From Aquimarina sp. TRL1 (GTDB lineage: Bacteria; Bacteroidota; Bacteroidia; Flavobacteriales; Flavobacteriaceae): a stretch of 64,000 nucleotides of DNA. The stretch is taken from positions 5,260,501 to 5,324,500 of the forward strand of contig NZ_CP053590.1 in assembly GCF_013365535.1 (NCBI RefSeq), read 5' to 3'. Position 1 is the first letter of the stretch. Each line of letters opens with the position of its first letter. A model generated the notes under the pieces. The model did not search any database, was not told the DNA's origin, and saw only the letters and a program-made list of their open reading frames with translations. Made by a program: the position numbers and the translations under genes. Shown one piece after another: positions 54,754-63,139 of the stretch.

Positions 54754-54929
54754 TGTATACAACACTATATATGTGATCATAGCAGCAAAATGATCAATCA
54801 AATGGTTGTGGTATATTTATGATGGCGCAATGCTTGCAAAAAGTAAAAGTTAGCAACCAATGCGCAGAAAAACCAAAAAGCAAGGTAATATTTTGCCCTG
54901 CTACGACACATATATTAAACGTTAGAGAT
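54754..54929 (+). repeat. attC site of cassette 8
   Basis: R'' TGTATACAAC exactly complements GTTGTATACA at 54267. Arms TATATGTGATCATAGC and GCTACGACACATATA pair. The middle shares GCGCAGAAAA and AGCAAGGTAA with the attC of cassette 11. Crossover after G54921. Confidence 0.83.
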
Positions 54930-55681
54930 AATTAAAAAATGAAAGAGGAACTTGACAAATACATATTAGAAAATTTTCCAAAGTTCTCAATATCCAAACC
55001 TGTATTTAGGCTAACTAATTCTATACGCTTTGAACTAGGCCCTGAAGATATCCCCACATCAAATACAAAGTATTTTGTTGAAGCTATCAGAAGAGCAACA
55101 GCGATTACTTCTTTTGCCCTCAAAAACACTGAAGATGTATACATCATCTATCAAGAATGTACAGATGGGAATGAAATAACCCCATCCCCATTACTATTAA
55201 AGACTTTCAATTCAGTTCAAGGATCTATGGCTGTTTATCCATACATCGAAGATGATGGTGAAAAACTTGAATGGAGAAGAATAATAAAAAAAGTGAAAGC
55301 AAATGACTCACTAATACTTGAACTTATTCCGGCCATAATAAATGTTGACTTCCCTAGCCAATCACCGCGAATTGAAGGAGAGTTATTTTTTATAATCAAA
55401 GGCTCAAATACAATTATTAATATCTATGATGACAGAGGAATGGATGTTGGCGCAAAAGAATTACTAAGCCTAAAGGAATTATACAAAAACTTCAATGATT
55501 GGATATTGGAATATGACAGAGAAGAAATAGATGAAAAATTTAAAAAAACTATCTCTAACACTGTATATAGCAAATAGGGCTCACGTTATTTAAGAATGTA
55601 AATTGCTAAAATAATATTCGCCAAATCGTTAATTTGGCTTTTAATAAAAGATAAAAACAAAAATAAACGTTCGGCTTGGTG
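54920..55681 (+). repeat. Duplicated cassette segment, copy 2
   Basis: This stretch appears identical to 50418-51179. The remaining right arm of the attC is different from that of copy 1. Confidence 0.9.
54939..55577 (+). CDS. Cassette 9: DUF3885-like protein, copy 2
   Basis: A 212-aa protein identical to the product of cassette 4, with the same YDDRGMDV core near 170. Five cassettes separate the copies, four of them (5-8) complete and unrelated in content. Perfect identity at DNA level points to a recent copying event. Two active copies or dosage are possible, but the second has a chimeric attC (see its entry). Confidence 0.75.
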   Translation: MKEELDKYILENFPKFSISKPVFRLTNSIRFELGPEDIPTSNTKYFVEAIRRATAITSFALKNTEDVYIIYQECTDGNEITPSPLLLKTFNSVQGSMAVYPYIEDDGEKLEWRRIIKKVKANDSLILELIPAIINVDFPSQSPRIEGELFFIIKGSNTIINIYDDRGMDVGAKELLSLKELYKNFNDWILEYDREEIDEKFKKTISNTVYSK

Positions 55682-55742
55682 TTAATCCGAAAAGTTAGTG
55701 TCTTTTTACACGCTACTACTCATACACGAAACCGTTATACCA
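55551..55742 (+). repeat. attC site of cassette 9 (chimeric)
   Basis: R'' ATCTCTAAC complements the cassette start, and the left arm equals that of cassette 4. The right arm (CGCTACTACTCATACACG) differs and pairs poorly with the left arm; it resembles the right arm of the cassette 5 site. The switch lies just after a shared TCGGCT-rich segment. Crossover after G55734. Confidence 0.75.
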
Positions 55743-55796
55743 CATTAGGACTGTAACAAATTAAAAAACTTGATGTCCTTATTGAAACATTAATCA

Positions 55797-57209
55797 ATGA
55801 ATATTAAAGCTCAATTAAAATCATCAATTTTTCTTATCTTAATTCTAGCTTCTTGCCAAAGACCAATGCCTAATAAAAGTATTAGTGGAGTTTGGATTCA
55901 AGAAGGTTATGGTAGAATTATAACAATCAAAGATTCCACTTACACATATTTTAATACAACTGAAAATTCTTGTTTACCATTAATTTCAAATGGTAAATTA
56001 ACCGATAGATTTAGAATCGTAGATTTCAAAAATGACAAGCTTATTTTAAATCCAGGTGGTATTGTTGATTATGGTTTCACAAGGTCGGATAAACTTCCTG
56101 AATATTGTGTAAATCACAACATAAAAAAAGATCATTCCCCTGAACTAAATTTCAACATTTTATGGAATACTTTTGATAAACATTATGCGTTTTTCGAACA
56201 ACGTAATATCGATTGGAATAGCGTAAAAATAGAATATCAAGAGAACTTAAAAAACATTCAGTCCGATAAGGAATTGTATAATCTTTTCGCAGATATTTTA
56301 AACAGCTTTAATGATGGACACATCAGATTAGATGTACCAGATTCATTGAGAGTAAAAAATGTCATTAGCAAAAAGAATGAAAACCGAAAAACAAAAAAGG
56401 AAGTAATAAACGATATTGTAACTACTTATTTGAACGGTTTCAAGAGTTATAATAATGACCTTATACAATGGGGAATTCTGAAAAAAGAAAATATAGGTTA
56501 CATTGTGATTACGGATATGAACAATTTCTCTAATTACATTCCAAATCAAGATTTAACAGCACAAGAGTTTAAACAAGAATATGAAAAAGTTCTGGAAACT
56601 AAATCTGGCATTACTCAATTAGATGATGAGCTTAAAGGAGTTGATTTTGCTATGAACAAAATTCTGTCAGATTTGGCAGAAACTAATTCCATAATTATTG
56701 ATTTACGATTTAACGGTGGTGGCTATGAAACTGTCGCATTAAAACTATTGAGTCATTTCATTAAAGAACAAAAACACATTCTATCAATTAAGGCAAAAAA
56801 TGGGAATAATTACACAAATGAGCAAGAATATATTTTAAACCCAGCGAAGAACGTTTATCAAGGAAAAGTGACAGTATTAACAAGTCACAATACAGCAAGT
56901 GCTGCCGAAATTTTTGCTCTTGGTACAATGGCTTACCCTGAAATAAAACGTTTTGGTTCTTCAACAAATGGAATTTTTTCTGAAATTTTATGGAAAAACT
57001 TACCGAATGGCTGGGAGTTTAGCTTATCTAATGAAGTTTATAGCGACCCAAAAGGAAACATTTATGAAATTACAGGAGTGCCGCCCAACTATGAAACTGA
57101 TTACCCAAAAGACAGAACCAGTTTTTACAACAGTTTTTATAAGGGAAACGAGTTTAAAGATATTGGAATTGACAAAATAATAACGTGGCATAACACGGTC
57201 TATAAGTAA
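55797..57209 (+). CDS. Cassette 10: S41 family peptidase lipoprotein
   Basis: A 470-aa secreted protease-like protein. The leader ends in the lipobox LASC (Cys20). A beta-rich N-terminal part leads to the S41 region: FNILWNTFDKHYAFFEQRNIDW (about 115-135), FNDGHIRLD, IIIDLRFNGGG (about 300-310) and TSHNTASAAEIFALG with the nucleophile Ser368. This is the Tricorn-like/CtpA-related peptidase fold used by many Bacteroidota lipoproteins. The stop codon lies within the attC left arm. It is the largest cassette. Confidence 0.82.
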   Translation: MNIKAQLKSSIFLILILASCQRPMPNKSISGVWIQEGYGRIITIKDSTYTYFNTTENSCLPLISNGKLTDRFRIVDFKNDKLILNPGGIVDYGFTRSDKLPEYCVNHNIKKDHSPELNFNILWNTFDKHYAFFEQRNIDWNSVKIEYQENLKNIQSDKELYNLFADILNSFNDGHIRLDVPDSLRVKNVISKKNENRKTKKEVINDIVTTYLNGFKSYNNDLIQWGILKKENIGYIVITDMNNFSNYIPNQDLTAQEFKQEYEKVLETKSGITQLDDELKGVDFAMNKILSDLAETNSIIIDLRFNGGGYETVALKLLSHFIKEQKHILSIKAKNGNNYTNEQEYILNPAKNVYQGKVTVLTSHNTASAAEIFALGTMAYPEIKRFGSSTNGIFSEILWKNLPNGWEFSLSNEVYSDPKGNIYEITGVPPNYETDYPKDRTSFYNSFYKGNEFKDIGIDKIITWHNTVYK

Positions 57210-57321
57210 TAGCGGTTTAAGTGATAAAATGAAAGTAAGTAAATATAAAAAAGAGCAGTGCAAAACCGAAAGGTAAATGAGTAGAAATCCGCTACTTTTC
57301 ATACACTAGACCGTTAGAGTA
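57186..57321 (+). repeat. attC site of cassette 10
   Basis: R'' TGGCATAAC complements the cassette start GTTATACCA with one mismatch. Arms GTCTATAAGTAATAGCGG and CCGCTACTTTTCATACAC pair partly. It shares GCGGTTTAA after the left arm with cassette 12. Crossover after G57313. Confidence 0.75.
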
Positions 57322-57332
57322 CATTTTGAATA

Positions 57333-57713
57333 ATGAATGAAATTTTTGACTTAATTTACAGACTTCTAAAATGGATTTCAGAACTTACAGGACTGACATA
57401 TCGTGAAGTAAATATCATTGTCTATTTTATAGTAATTCCAACGTTTTTTGTTTTCTTGATCAGTAAAATTCTCAAGAAAAAACACCTAATTATTAGCTTT
57501 CTGGTTTTAGTTCTAATATTATTTTTAATTATACCAGATTTCGAAATTTTCTCAGATAAATTATTTGATCTATCTGTAGATTTTTTAAACTGGTTTGAAC
57601 ATATTGGATTGAATTATGTACAAGCATCAGTTGTGATTTGTGTGATTGTACCAGTTTTGATCATAATATTATTACTTTATTTAAACAAAAAGCAGAACGC
57701 AACTCGAAATTGA
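57333..57713 (+). CDS. Cassette 11: small membrane protein
   Basis: A 126-aa protein with three membrane segments (about 25-44, 50-68 and 98-118) and short polar loops. The two outer halves repeat a pattern (LTYREVNIIVYFIVIP and LNYVQASVVICVIVP), so it may be an internal duplication. No family is recognised. Short membrane proteins in cassettes are sometimes immunity or phage-exclusion factors, but nothing here proves that. Confidence 0.6.
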   Translation: MNEIFDLIYRLLKWISELTGLTYREVNIIVYFIVIPTFFVFLISKILKKKHLIISFLVLVLILFLIIPDFEIFSDKLFDLSVDFLNWFEHIGLNYVQASVVICVIVPVLIIILLLYLNKKQNATRN

Positions 57714-57826
57714 TAATCAGAAAGCGGAGGAAATGTGAAAAACGGAACGCAAGAGGAATGTGAAATTGAAAAATATTTATGGAAGTTTAATCGAATCCAA
57801 ACGAAAAGTGAAACGTAAAAAAACAC

Positions 57827-58001
57827 GCACTCTAGCATCAAGTATATATCATAGCAGGTTTTTGGGTTGATTTGAAGGCTCGTGTATAGTTGCTATTGTG
57901 CAAAGATTTTATGGCAAGAAAATTATAAAATCAGCGCAGAAAATGTCAATAGCAAGGTAACATTTTACCCTACTACGCCACTTATAGTAAACGTTATGCT
58001 T
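57827..58001 (+). repeat. attC site of cassette 11 (decayed R'')
   Basis: Expected R'' GTACTCTAAC is found as GCACTCTAGC (two changes). The arms pair only in part. The middle shares GCGCAGAAAA and AGCAAGGTAACATTTTACCC with cassette 8 and with the remnant at 63345. Crossover after G57993. Confidence 0.65.
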
Positions 58002-58012
58002 AATGCTGAAAA

Positions 58013-58462
58013 ATGAAACTATCTGAATATAACATCAAAACTTTTTTATTATCCGCTAATCAAAAAATTGAGGAAAATGCTGAATTCATTTCTGATCAGC
58101 TAAATAAAGGAAGTGATATGGATTTTGTAACATATCCGCCAAATTGTGGTTTTACCCAAGAAGAATATAACTCTTTAGAAAAATTAAAAAATGACCCGAA
58201 TTTAAAAAGTGCATTAAGAAAAATTTTGGCTGACAACTCTGCTGGAGTTTTGTTCGATTTATTTAATATAATTGACGGAACTTCAGAACCTGATGAGAGT
58301 TTTGGAAAATGGACTGAAATTTGTTTTGTTGACAAAACGGATGAATTAGCAGAAAACCTAGATTTTCTTCACGATGAACTTTATGACAAATATTGGGATT
58401 GGAGAAAAATAAGACCTGAAAAAGGGTGGAAACTTGACAATTACGATGGCGTGGTAAAATAA
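58013..58462 (+). CDS. Cassette 12: acidic hypothetical protein
   Basis: A 149-aa, strongly acidic, helical protein with a Pro/Cys stretch (VTYPPNCGFTQEEY) and a C-terminal WDWRKIRPEKGWKLDNYDG. It starts 19 bp into the cassette. No family recognised. Size and acidity recall immunity or anti-toxin proteins, which is only a resemblance. Confidence 0.6.
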   Translation: MKLSEYNIKTFLLSANQKIEENAEFISDQLNKGSDMDFVTYPPNCGFTQEEYNSLEKLKNDPNLKSALRKILADNSAGVLFDLFNIIDGTSEPDESFGKWTEICFVDKTDELAENLDFLHDELYDKYWDWRKIRPEKGWKLDNYDGVVK

Positions 58463-58469
58463 AAACACA

Positions 58470-58606
58470 AAGCACAACAATGCATAAAAATAATTGCGGT
58501 TTAATCGCTAAAACGAAAATGAATTTATAGAACAAACAGCAGTAACAAACGGAAAAGCTATAGCATAAAAACCCGCTACTATTCTTATGCGTTACCGTTG
58601 TAATTC
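58470..58606 (+). repeat. attC site of cassette 12
   Basis: R'' AAGCACAAC against expected AAGCATAAC (one mismatch). Arms GCATAAAAATAATTGCG and CGCTACTATTCTTATGC pair. Middle begins GCGGTTTAA as in cassette 10. Crossover after G58597. Confidence 0.78.
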
Positions 58607-58620
58607 ATCAATCTAAATCA

Positions 58621-59277
58621 ATGAGATATAAGGCAATTTTTAAAGACAAATCACACTATTCACTATTTGGTGAAGAGTATTTTACTGATAAGCGGGTCTT
58701 CTGGGCTAGTCATCAATCAAACCTCATTGGGTTTAGCTCAAATGTTTGCAAGAAAGGTCGACCAATAAAAATCTTAGATTCTGTGAACCAAAACGAAATT
58801 TTATTCAGTAGTGATAAGGAATTTGATGATTGGTATACAAAAAATCAATCTCGTGATTTTGATTTTGGGTTTAGTGATTTAACTAACGAGTCTGAGATTA
58901 TTAATGAGACAAAAATAAGAATGAATCAGATACTTAACTTTTTGAAAGATGAATTGTCTAAACTTGAAAAAAGCTCCCTAGACCCATGGAGAATTGATGG
59001 GGGTTATAAAGAACTGGAAAAGAAATTAATAGTAGCACAAAACTCAATCGAAGTGATTGAATCAAGAAACTCTGAATTCTCAAAATCAGATACTTTTAAA
59101 CAAATTAAAAAAGGCTTCAAAATTCCACAAGACATTAAGATTGACAGTTACAACATTGTTGCATTCAGCAAGCAAGCCCATGAAAAACTTGATCAGTCAA
59201 AATTGATTGAATTATGTAAATCGAACATTAATCAGATAATTGAACAAAAAAAACAACAAAAATACAACACTATGTAA
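58621..59277 (+). CDS. Cassette 13: hypothetical coiled-coil protein
   Basis: A 218-aa protein. The first 80 residues form a small aromatic domain (YSLFGEEYFTDKRVFWASHQSN). The rest is helical and charged with coiled-coil character (MNQILNFLKDELSKLEK and ELEKKLIVAQNSIEVIESRN). The last residues and the stop are encoded by the attC. No family recognised. Confidence 0.6.
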   Translation: MRYKAIFKDKSHYSLFGEEYFTDKRVFWASHQSNLIGFSSNVCKKGRPIKILDSVNQNEILFSSDKEFDDWYTKNQSRDFDFGFSDLTNESEIINETKIRMNQILNFLKDELSKLEKSSLDPWRIDGGYKELEKKLIVAQNSIEVIESRNSEFSKSDTFKQIKKGFKIPQDIKIDSYNIVAFSKQAHEKLDQSKLIELCKSNINQIIEQKKQQKYNTM

Positions 59278-59306
59278 AAATGCATTTTACATTAAACGTT
59301 GGTGGC
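59260..59306 (+). repeat. attC site of cassette 13 (very short, 47 bp)
   Basis: R'' AAATACAAC fits the cassette start GTTGTAATT with one mismatch. The arms ATGTAAAA and TTTTACAT pair around TGCA, forming almost the whole site. Crossover after G59298. Confidence 0.75.
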
Positions 59307-59318
59307 AATTGAATATAA

Positions 59319-60359
59319 ATGAAATTAAATCTATTTAGAAAAAATAAAGTGGACTTTAATCTCCCAAGCACATATCGAACTAAAGTAATTGAAGGAGTTT
59401 CAATTCCAGGAATTATCAGAAATGGAACGCATTTTTTTGTGGACTTAGAAGTATATGAAGACGGTCGGGTTGAATGCTGGAATTTTGAAGATTTCGAGCA
59501 TTTCAAAAAAGACGTCAAAAGAGGTTGGGTTGCTGTTAATATTCCTAATGGTGAAGAAATCTCAATTCATAGTCTTGGAAGTTGGACTGTAAGTGATGGT
59601 TCATGGAATTACAACAAAGATTCATTTATTGATTACGTTTGGTCAATTGTTAAACACCTAAATCCGAAACTGGACAACATTTACAGCTATTCGGAGAAAA
59701 AAGTTAATGGAGTAACAATTGGTGAAAGCGGAAAAGGAAAAATCTATAAGGAAAAGAAAAGAACCCCAAACGACCCATTTCCTGAAAAAATAAAAGGTAC
59801 GGGAATTAACCTTTTCTTTAAGGACGAGAAAGGTGAATATCATTTAGTGAGATTCGATGTTTATGACCAAGAATCAATATGGGTTAATCGATTTGAGGAG
59901 CCCTTTGAGATATCATTGACTCAATTTGAACAAATGATCTTAGAAGAAAAGATACTGACAGAATTACCTATTAGCACTCAAGTAAATATCTTTGGATTAG
60001 GCTTTTTCAAAATTAAAGAAGAACGGTATTCAGCGAAAATATCAGAAAAACTACTAGAAGTAAAAGACACAATTCGGGTGTTAAATGGAGAACCTTCAAC
60101 CATTGAATTATGTCGAGAGATATATCAAAAATATATGGGTAATCCCACAGTAAGATTAAAGGAAGAATTAAAAGAAGCTTATGAGAATATTCCTGAACAT
60201 GAGAGAATGTATGTAGGTGATATGGACGTGAAGGATACGGCAGTAAGAATGATTATTTATGGGGAGCAGGAAATTGAGAACTGGTCCCATTACCAAGTAG
60301 CTAAAGAAATGGGGGAAGAACTTCCCTCTATTAGCATTCCTAAACCCAAAAAAGAATAA
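59319..60359 (+). CDS. Cassette 14: hypothetical protein
   Basis: A 346-aa soluble protein. The first 100 residues are rich in Trp and Gly (NGTHFFVDLEVYEDGRVECWNFEDFEHF and LGSWTVSDGSWNY), and the pattern partly repeats near 165-215 (GINLFFKDEKGEYHLVRFDVYDQESIW). The C-terminal helical part (NIPEHERMYVGDMDVKDTAVRMIIYGEQEIENWSHYQVAKEMGE) looks like a separate domain. I recognise no named family. Confidence 0.6.
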   Translation: MKLNLFRKNKVDFNLPSTYRTKVIEGVSIPGIIRNGTHFFVDLEVYEDGRVECWNFEDFEHFKKDVKRGWVAVNIPNGEEISIHSLGSWTVSDGSWNYNKDSFIDYVWSIVKHLNPKLDNIYSYSEKKVNGVTIGESGKGKIYKEKKRTPNDPFPEKIKGTGINLFFKDEKGEYHLVRFDVYDQESIWVNRFEEPFEISLTQFEQMILEEKILTELPISTQVNIFGLGFFKIKEERYSAKISEKLLEVKDTIRVLNGEPSTIELCREIYQKYMGNPTVRLKEELKEAYENIPEHERMYVGDMDVKDTAVRMIIYGEQEIENWSHYQVAKEMGEELPSISIPKPKKE

Positions 60360-60364
60360 AAACT

Positions 60365-60422
60365 ACCACCAACAAGGTGTAAAAATGCATTAAAAACGTA
60401 TTTTATACTAAACGTTCCCTAC
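60365..60422 (+). repeat. attC site of cassette 14 (short, 58 bp)
   Basis: R'' CCACCAAC exactly complements GTTGGTGG at 59298. Left arm GTGTAAAAATGCATT and right arm CGTATTTTATAC pair. The TGTAAAAATGCATT segment is shared with the neighbouring cassette 13 site. Crossover after G60414. Confidence 0.82.
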
Positions 60423-60451
60423 AATTTGAATCAATCCTAAATAAAAGTAAG

Positions 60452-61015
60452 TTGAAAGATTTAATTCCTTTAAAAATCGGTAATGAATGGATTTACAAAC
60501 AGACTATTTATAATAAAAAAACATTTAAAACTAAGGAACGAATAGTAACAAATAAAGTCATCGATTCATGGGAAGATGAAAATAAGATGTATATAATTAA
60601 TATTTTTGATGAGGAGTATTTTGTCCGTAACACCGAGAAAGGTTTGAGGCGTTCTAATTTTGAAAAAAAAGTTTTTATAACTAGATCTTTATTTTTAAAA
60701 CACCCAAATACAATTGAAAACACTCCTTTTGAATATACTGAAATTACCGAGTTCTATGACATGGGAGATAGTTTTAGTATGTCCGAGATAGCAACTAGTA
60801 AAATCACCTTATTCTCTAAGTATATAGACCTGAAAATTAATAACAAAACATATACTTGTTGTCAATATATAATAAGTCCTATTACTGAAGTTAATAATGA
60901 AATGGAAAATTATAAAACAACAATATACATTGCGTTAGGTGTCGGGATAGTAAAACACATTAAGGAAAATGAAAACGAAATAATTTCGAGTGAATTAACA
61001 AGTAAAAAACTGTAG
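60452..61015 (+). CDS. Cassette 15: hypothetical protein
   Basis: A 187-aa beta-rich protein starting with TTG at 60452 (LKDLIPLKIGNEWIYKQTIYNKK). The opening PLKIGNEWIYK and the final YKTTIYIALGVGIVKHI recall the small beta-sheet domain found in many Bacteroidota secreted proteins, yet no signal peptide is present here. It may be a cytoplasmic variant, or the true start with a leader may have been lost at cassette formation. No firm family. Confidence 0.6.
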   Translation: MKDLIPLKIGNEWIYKQTIYNKKTFKTKERIVTNKVIDSWEDENKMYIINIFDEEYFVRNTEKGLRRSNFEKKVFITRSLFLKHPNTIENTPFEYTEITEFYDMGDSFSMSEIATSKITLFSKYIDLKINNKTYTCCQYIISPITEVNNEMENYKTTIYIALGVGIVKHIKENENEIISSELTSKKL

Positions 61016-61044
61016 ACAACAAGGTACATAAAACCGTTAACTAT
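61012..61044 (+). repeat. Eroded attC site of cassette 15
   Basis: GTAGACAAC stands where GTAGGGAAC is expected (two mismatches), followed only by AAGGTACATAAAACCG and the next cassette start GTTAACTAT. The arms are lost, so it is probably inactive. Nominal crossover after G61036. Confidence 0.6.
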
Positions 61045-61055
61045 TATAGAAAACA

Positions 61056-61394
61056 ATGAATTATACCTCCAGATACGTAAGATTGTTTCCAGTTAATTTT
61101 CAGAATGATGAACATGAATTAACCTCTATATTAGAGCAGATTAATGAAATTTCTTTGTGCTACTATTATTGGAATTCGGATCATTCATATTTAGACATAT
61201 TATATACCTCAAAACATTTAATAGATTATTTTTTGAATGACTCTGTCCTAGAGAAATTCCACTACTGGGAAATAGGTGCAGATGAAGGGTATGATCATGA
61301 TACAAATACTGTTGCCATTCATATTAAAGCCCAAATATTAAAAACAAATCAAAACAATACCACCAGTTTTAATTCTTGGATAGGGATAAAATAA
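61056..61394 (+). CDS. Cassette 16: hypothetical small protein
   Basis: A 112-aa protein with a beta-rich start (SRYVRLFPVNFQNDEHEL), a Tyr-rich centre (LCYYYWNSDHSYLDILYTS) and an acidic motif (EIGADEGYDHDTNTVAIHIK). It resembles immunity-type small proteins in size only. No attC follows it; the region beyond is occupied by the reverse-oriented P47-like gene. The cassette is therefore incomplete. Confidence 0.55.
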   Translation: MNYTSRYVRLFPVNFQNDEHELTSILEQINEISLCYYYWNSDHSYLDILYTSKHLIDYFLNDSVLEKFHYWEIGADEGYDHDTNTVAIHIKAQILKTNQNNTTSFNSWIGIK

Positions 61395-61420
61395 TAGTCA
61401 CTTATTAGGTATATCCTAAA

Positions 61421-62827
61421 TTAAAAATCAACTTTCATAAAAAATACAATGTTACCAGGGGTTATGATTTCTTCAATTCGAATATATTTCTGATTTGGCC
61501 ATTGTACGAGATCTTTTGCCATATCTTGAAGGTTATCACCTAAATCCGGATTATTATTAGAGGCGAATGCATTCATTATACCAACAGCTATCAGCAAAAT
61601 CATACCGAATATGCTACCGATAAATGCAGTAATCAACGCAACAAGACTAACAATCGTCCACTTCCACCATTCCATCTGAGTTTTATGTCCTGAATCAGTA
61701 TTTATTTCTTTAATATCAATCATCTGATTTTCGTCGACTGTAAGCTTCGACCAACTCTTTACCCAAGTATCAATATGGATATCCATAAATGTAACATCTG
61801 CCTTCACATCTATATAAGTGTATAAACTTTCTTTTTCTGAATTAACATCCAATTCAAACGTATTAATCCAAGGATTATGGTCTTTTTCCAATTTAATTTT
61901 ACCATCATTATAAACCTGATACATTTCGTTACCAATACGATCATCTATACATCTGGTTTTAATCTGATCATTTACCTTGTCCTTGTCCTTCGCTTCTCCT
62001 TTAATTCCCTCCACTACTCCTGGGCGAACGATATCATTTATAAATATATTATTGGATAGCATGGTCATACTATCTTGATCATCTGGTAGAATTAGCTCAT
62101 TAAAATAGATATTCCCTTTCTTCGTAGAAGTTGTTAACATGAGGATCAGGAAATTACTTTCCTCTATGTTGTCGTCATTTCGGATAAAAGTAAAATCAGC
62201 CAGATGCGGAATCAAAGGAGCTAATATTTTCACTTTATCATTTGCTAAGTAAAATGATGCAATTTCAAACTCCTTACCATCGTCACCGATCTTTTCCTTA
62301 ATAATCTTAGCTAAAAGCTCTGTTAAGCTAACTAGTTCTGCAGCATTTAATCCTTCAACTTTAATATCTACGAGAAAGCCTTTTGTCATATTTAATATAA
62401 GATCAAACTTAGTCATGTCTTCTTCCTTTTTATCCTGGAGCATTGCCTCGATTTCTGTTAAATCGGTAGTTACAATAAATATTTGATTATCAGGTAATTC
62501 AATTTCAGTATCGCCCATAACTATTTCTCCTCTTATAGGAAAAGTAACATCAACTTTGGAACCCGATCTCTCAGCAGGAGCAATTTGGGGTGCACCAAGT
62601 TCTACATCAACCTTACAATTTATAGACGTCCCAAAAACTTTTATTTCAAATGGTGAATTAACAGTAATCTCTGGAAGCTTTAATAACTGTTTATTGATTA
62701 CCTTTTGTTTGGTGGCTGCAATTAAATCCCAGCCATTCATTACATAACTACTTTCATTAGCATTCATTTTTTCAGACGAGAAATTAGTCATCTCTGCAAT
62801 TTCAGGATTAGTGATTAGTACAGACAT
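61421..62827 (-). CDS. P47-like TULIP family protein
   Basis: A 468-aa protein from the ATG at 62827; an upstream start ten codons earlier is less likely. It resembles the Clostridium P-47/OrfX group, lipid-binding TULIP-fold proteins of toxin clusters. The opening VMNGWDLIAATKQKVINKQL (about 29-48) and the middle LILMLTTSTKKGNIYFNE fit that family, as does the closing ITPGNIVFFMKVDF. A hydrophobic stretch (about 395-430) could insert in membranes. It is the only reverse gene in the array and has no attC, so it is an insertion of other origin. Partner toxins are not in view. Confidence 0.65.
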   Translation of the reverse strand: MSVLITNPEIAEMTNFSSEKMNANESSYVMNGWDLIAATKQKVINKQLLKLPEITVNSPFEIKVFGTSINCKVDVELGAPQIAPAERSGSKVDVTFPIRGEIVMGDTEIELPDNQIFIVTTDLTEIEAMLQDKKEEDMTKFDLILNMTKGFLVDIKVEGLNAAELVSLTELLAKIIKEKIGDDGKEFEIASFYLANDKVKILAPLIPHLADFTFIRNDDNIEESNFLILMLTTSTKKGNIYFNELILPDDQDSMTMLSNNIFINDIVRPGVVEGIKGEAKDKDKVNDQIKTRCIDDRIGNEMYQVYNDGKIKLEKDHNPWINTFELDVNSEKESLYTYIDVKADVTFMDIHIDTWVKSWSKLTVDENQMIDIKEINTDSGHKTQMEWWKWTIVSLVALITAFIGSIFGMILLIAVGIMNAFASNNNPDLGDNLQDMAKDLVQWPNQKYIRIEEIITPGNIVFFMKVDF

Positions 62828-63139
62828 AATATTTACTTTAAATTTATAACGATACAATAGGCTTTTCGGATTCCGCCTATATAATCAAAAGATGATAGTA
62901 GTTACTCTATCGAATATTGCTTTTGACTACATTTCAAATGTCTATAATATTTTTTGAAAAAATATATCATCATATATCACTAAGAGAAAAAGAACATAAC
63001 AAAACATAATAGCTATTTAGTGCTTCAACTCAAATCCTGTATTTTTATCAAAGTTTAGTAGTTGCTAGAAATAGTAAGTGTTTTAATTCTGCTATTACAC
63101 TTATATAAAACAATGTAGAATATCAAATCATAAGATAAA
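62828..63139. other. Intergenic region between P47-like gene and lipoprotein fragment
   Basis: AT-rich DNA with no frame worth calling and no attC. It must hold the promoters of both divergent genes, but no clear TAnnTTTG box can be singled out. Confidence 0.45.

Noticed and set aside
56953..57180. 75-codon frame inside the S41 peptidase gene
   Set aside because: A shadow frame of a clear protease-coding region.
57714..57826. Second gene in cassette 11
   Set aside because: Only short frames between the membrane protein stop and the attC; no start or domain.
46624..61036. Regularly spaced repeats that might be a CRISPR array
   Set aside because: Spacing is 0.6-1.6 kb with genes between, and the repeats are variable imperfect palindromes with GTT cores, which fits attC sites and not CRISPR repeats.
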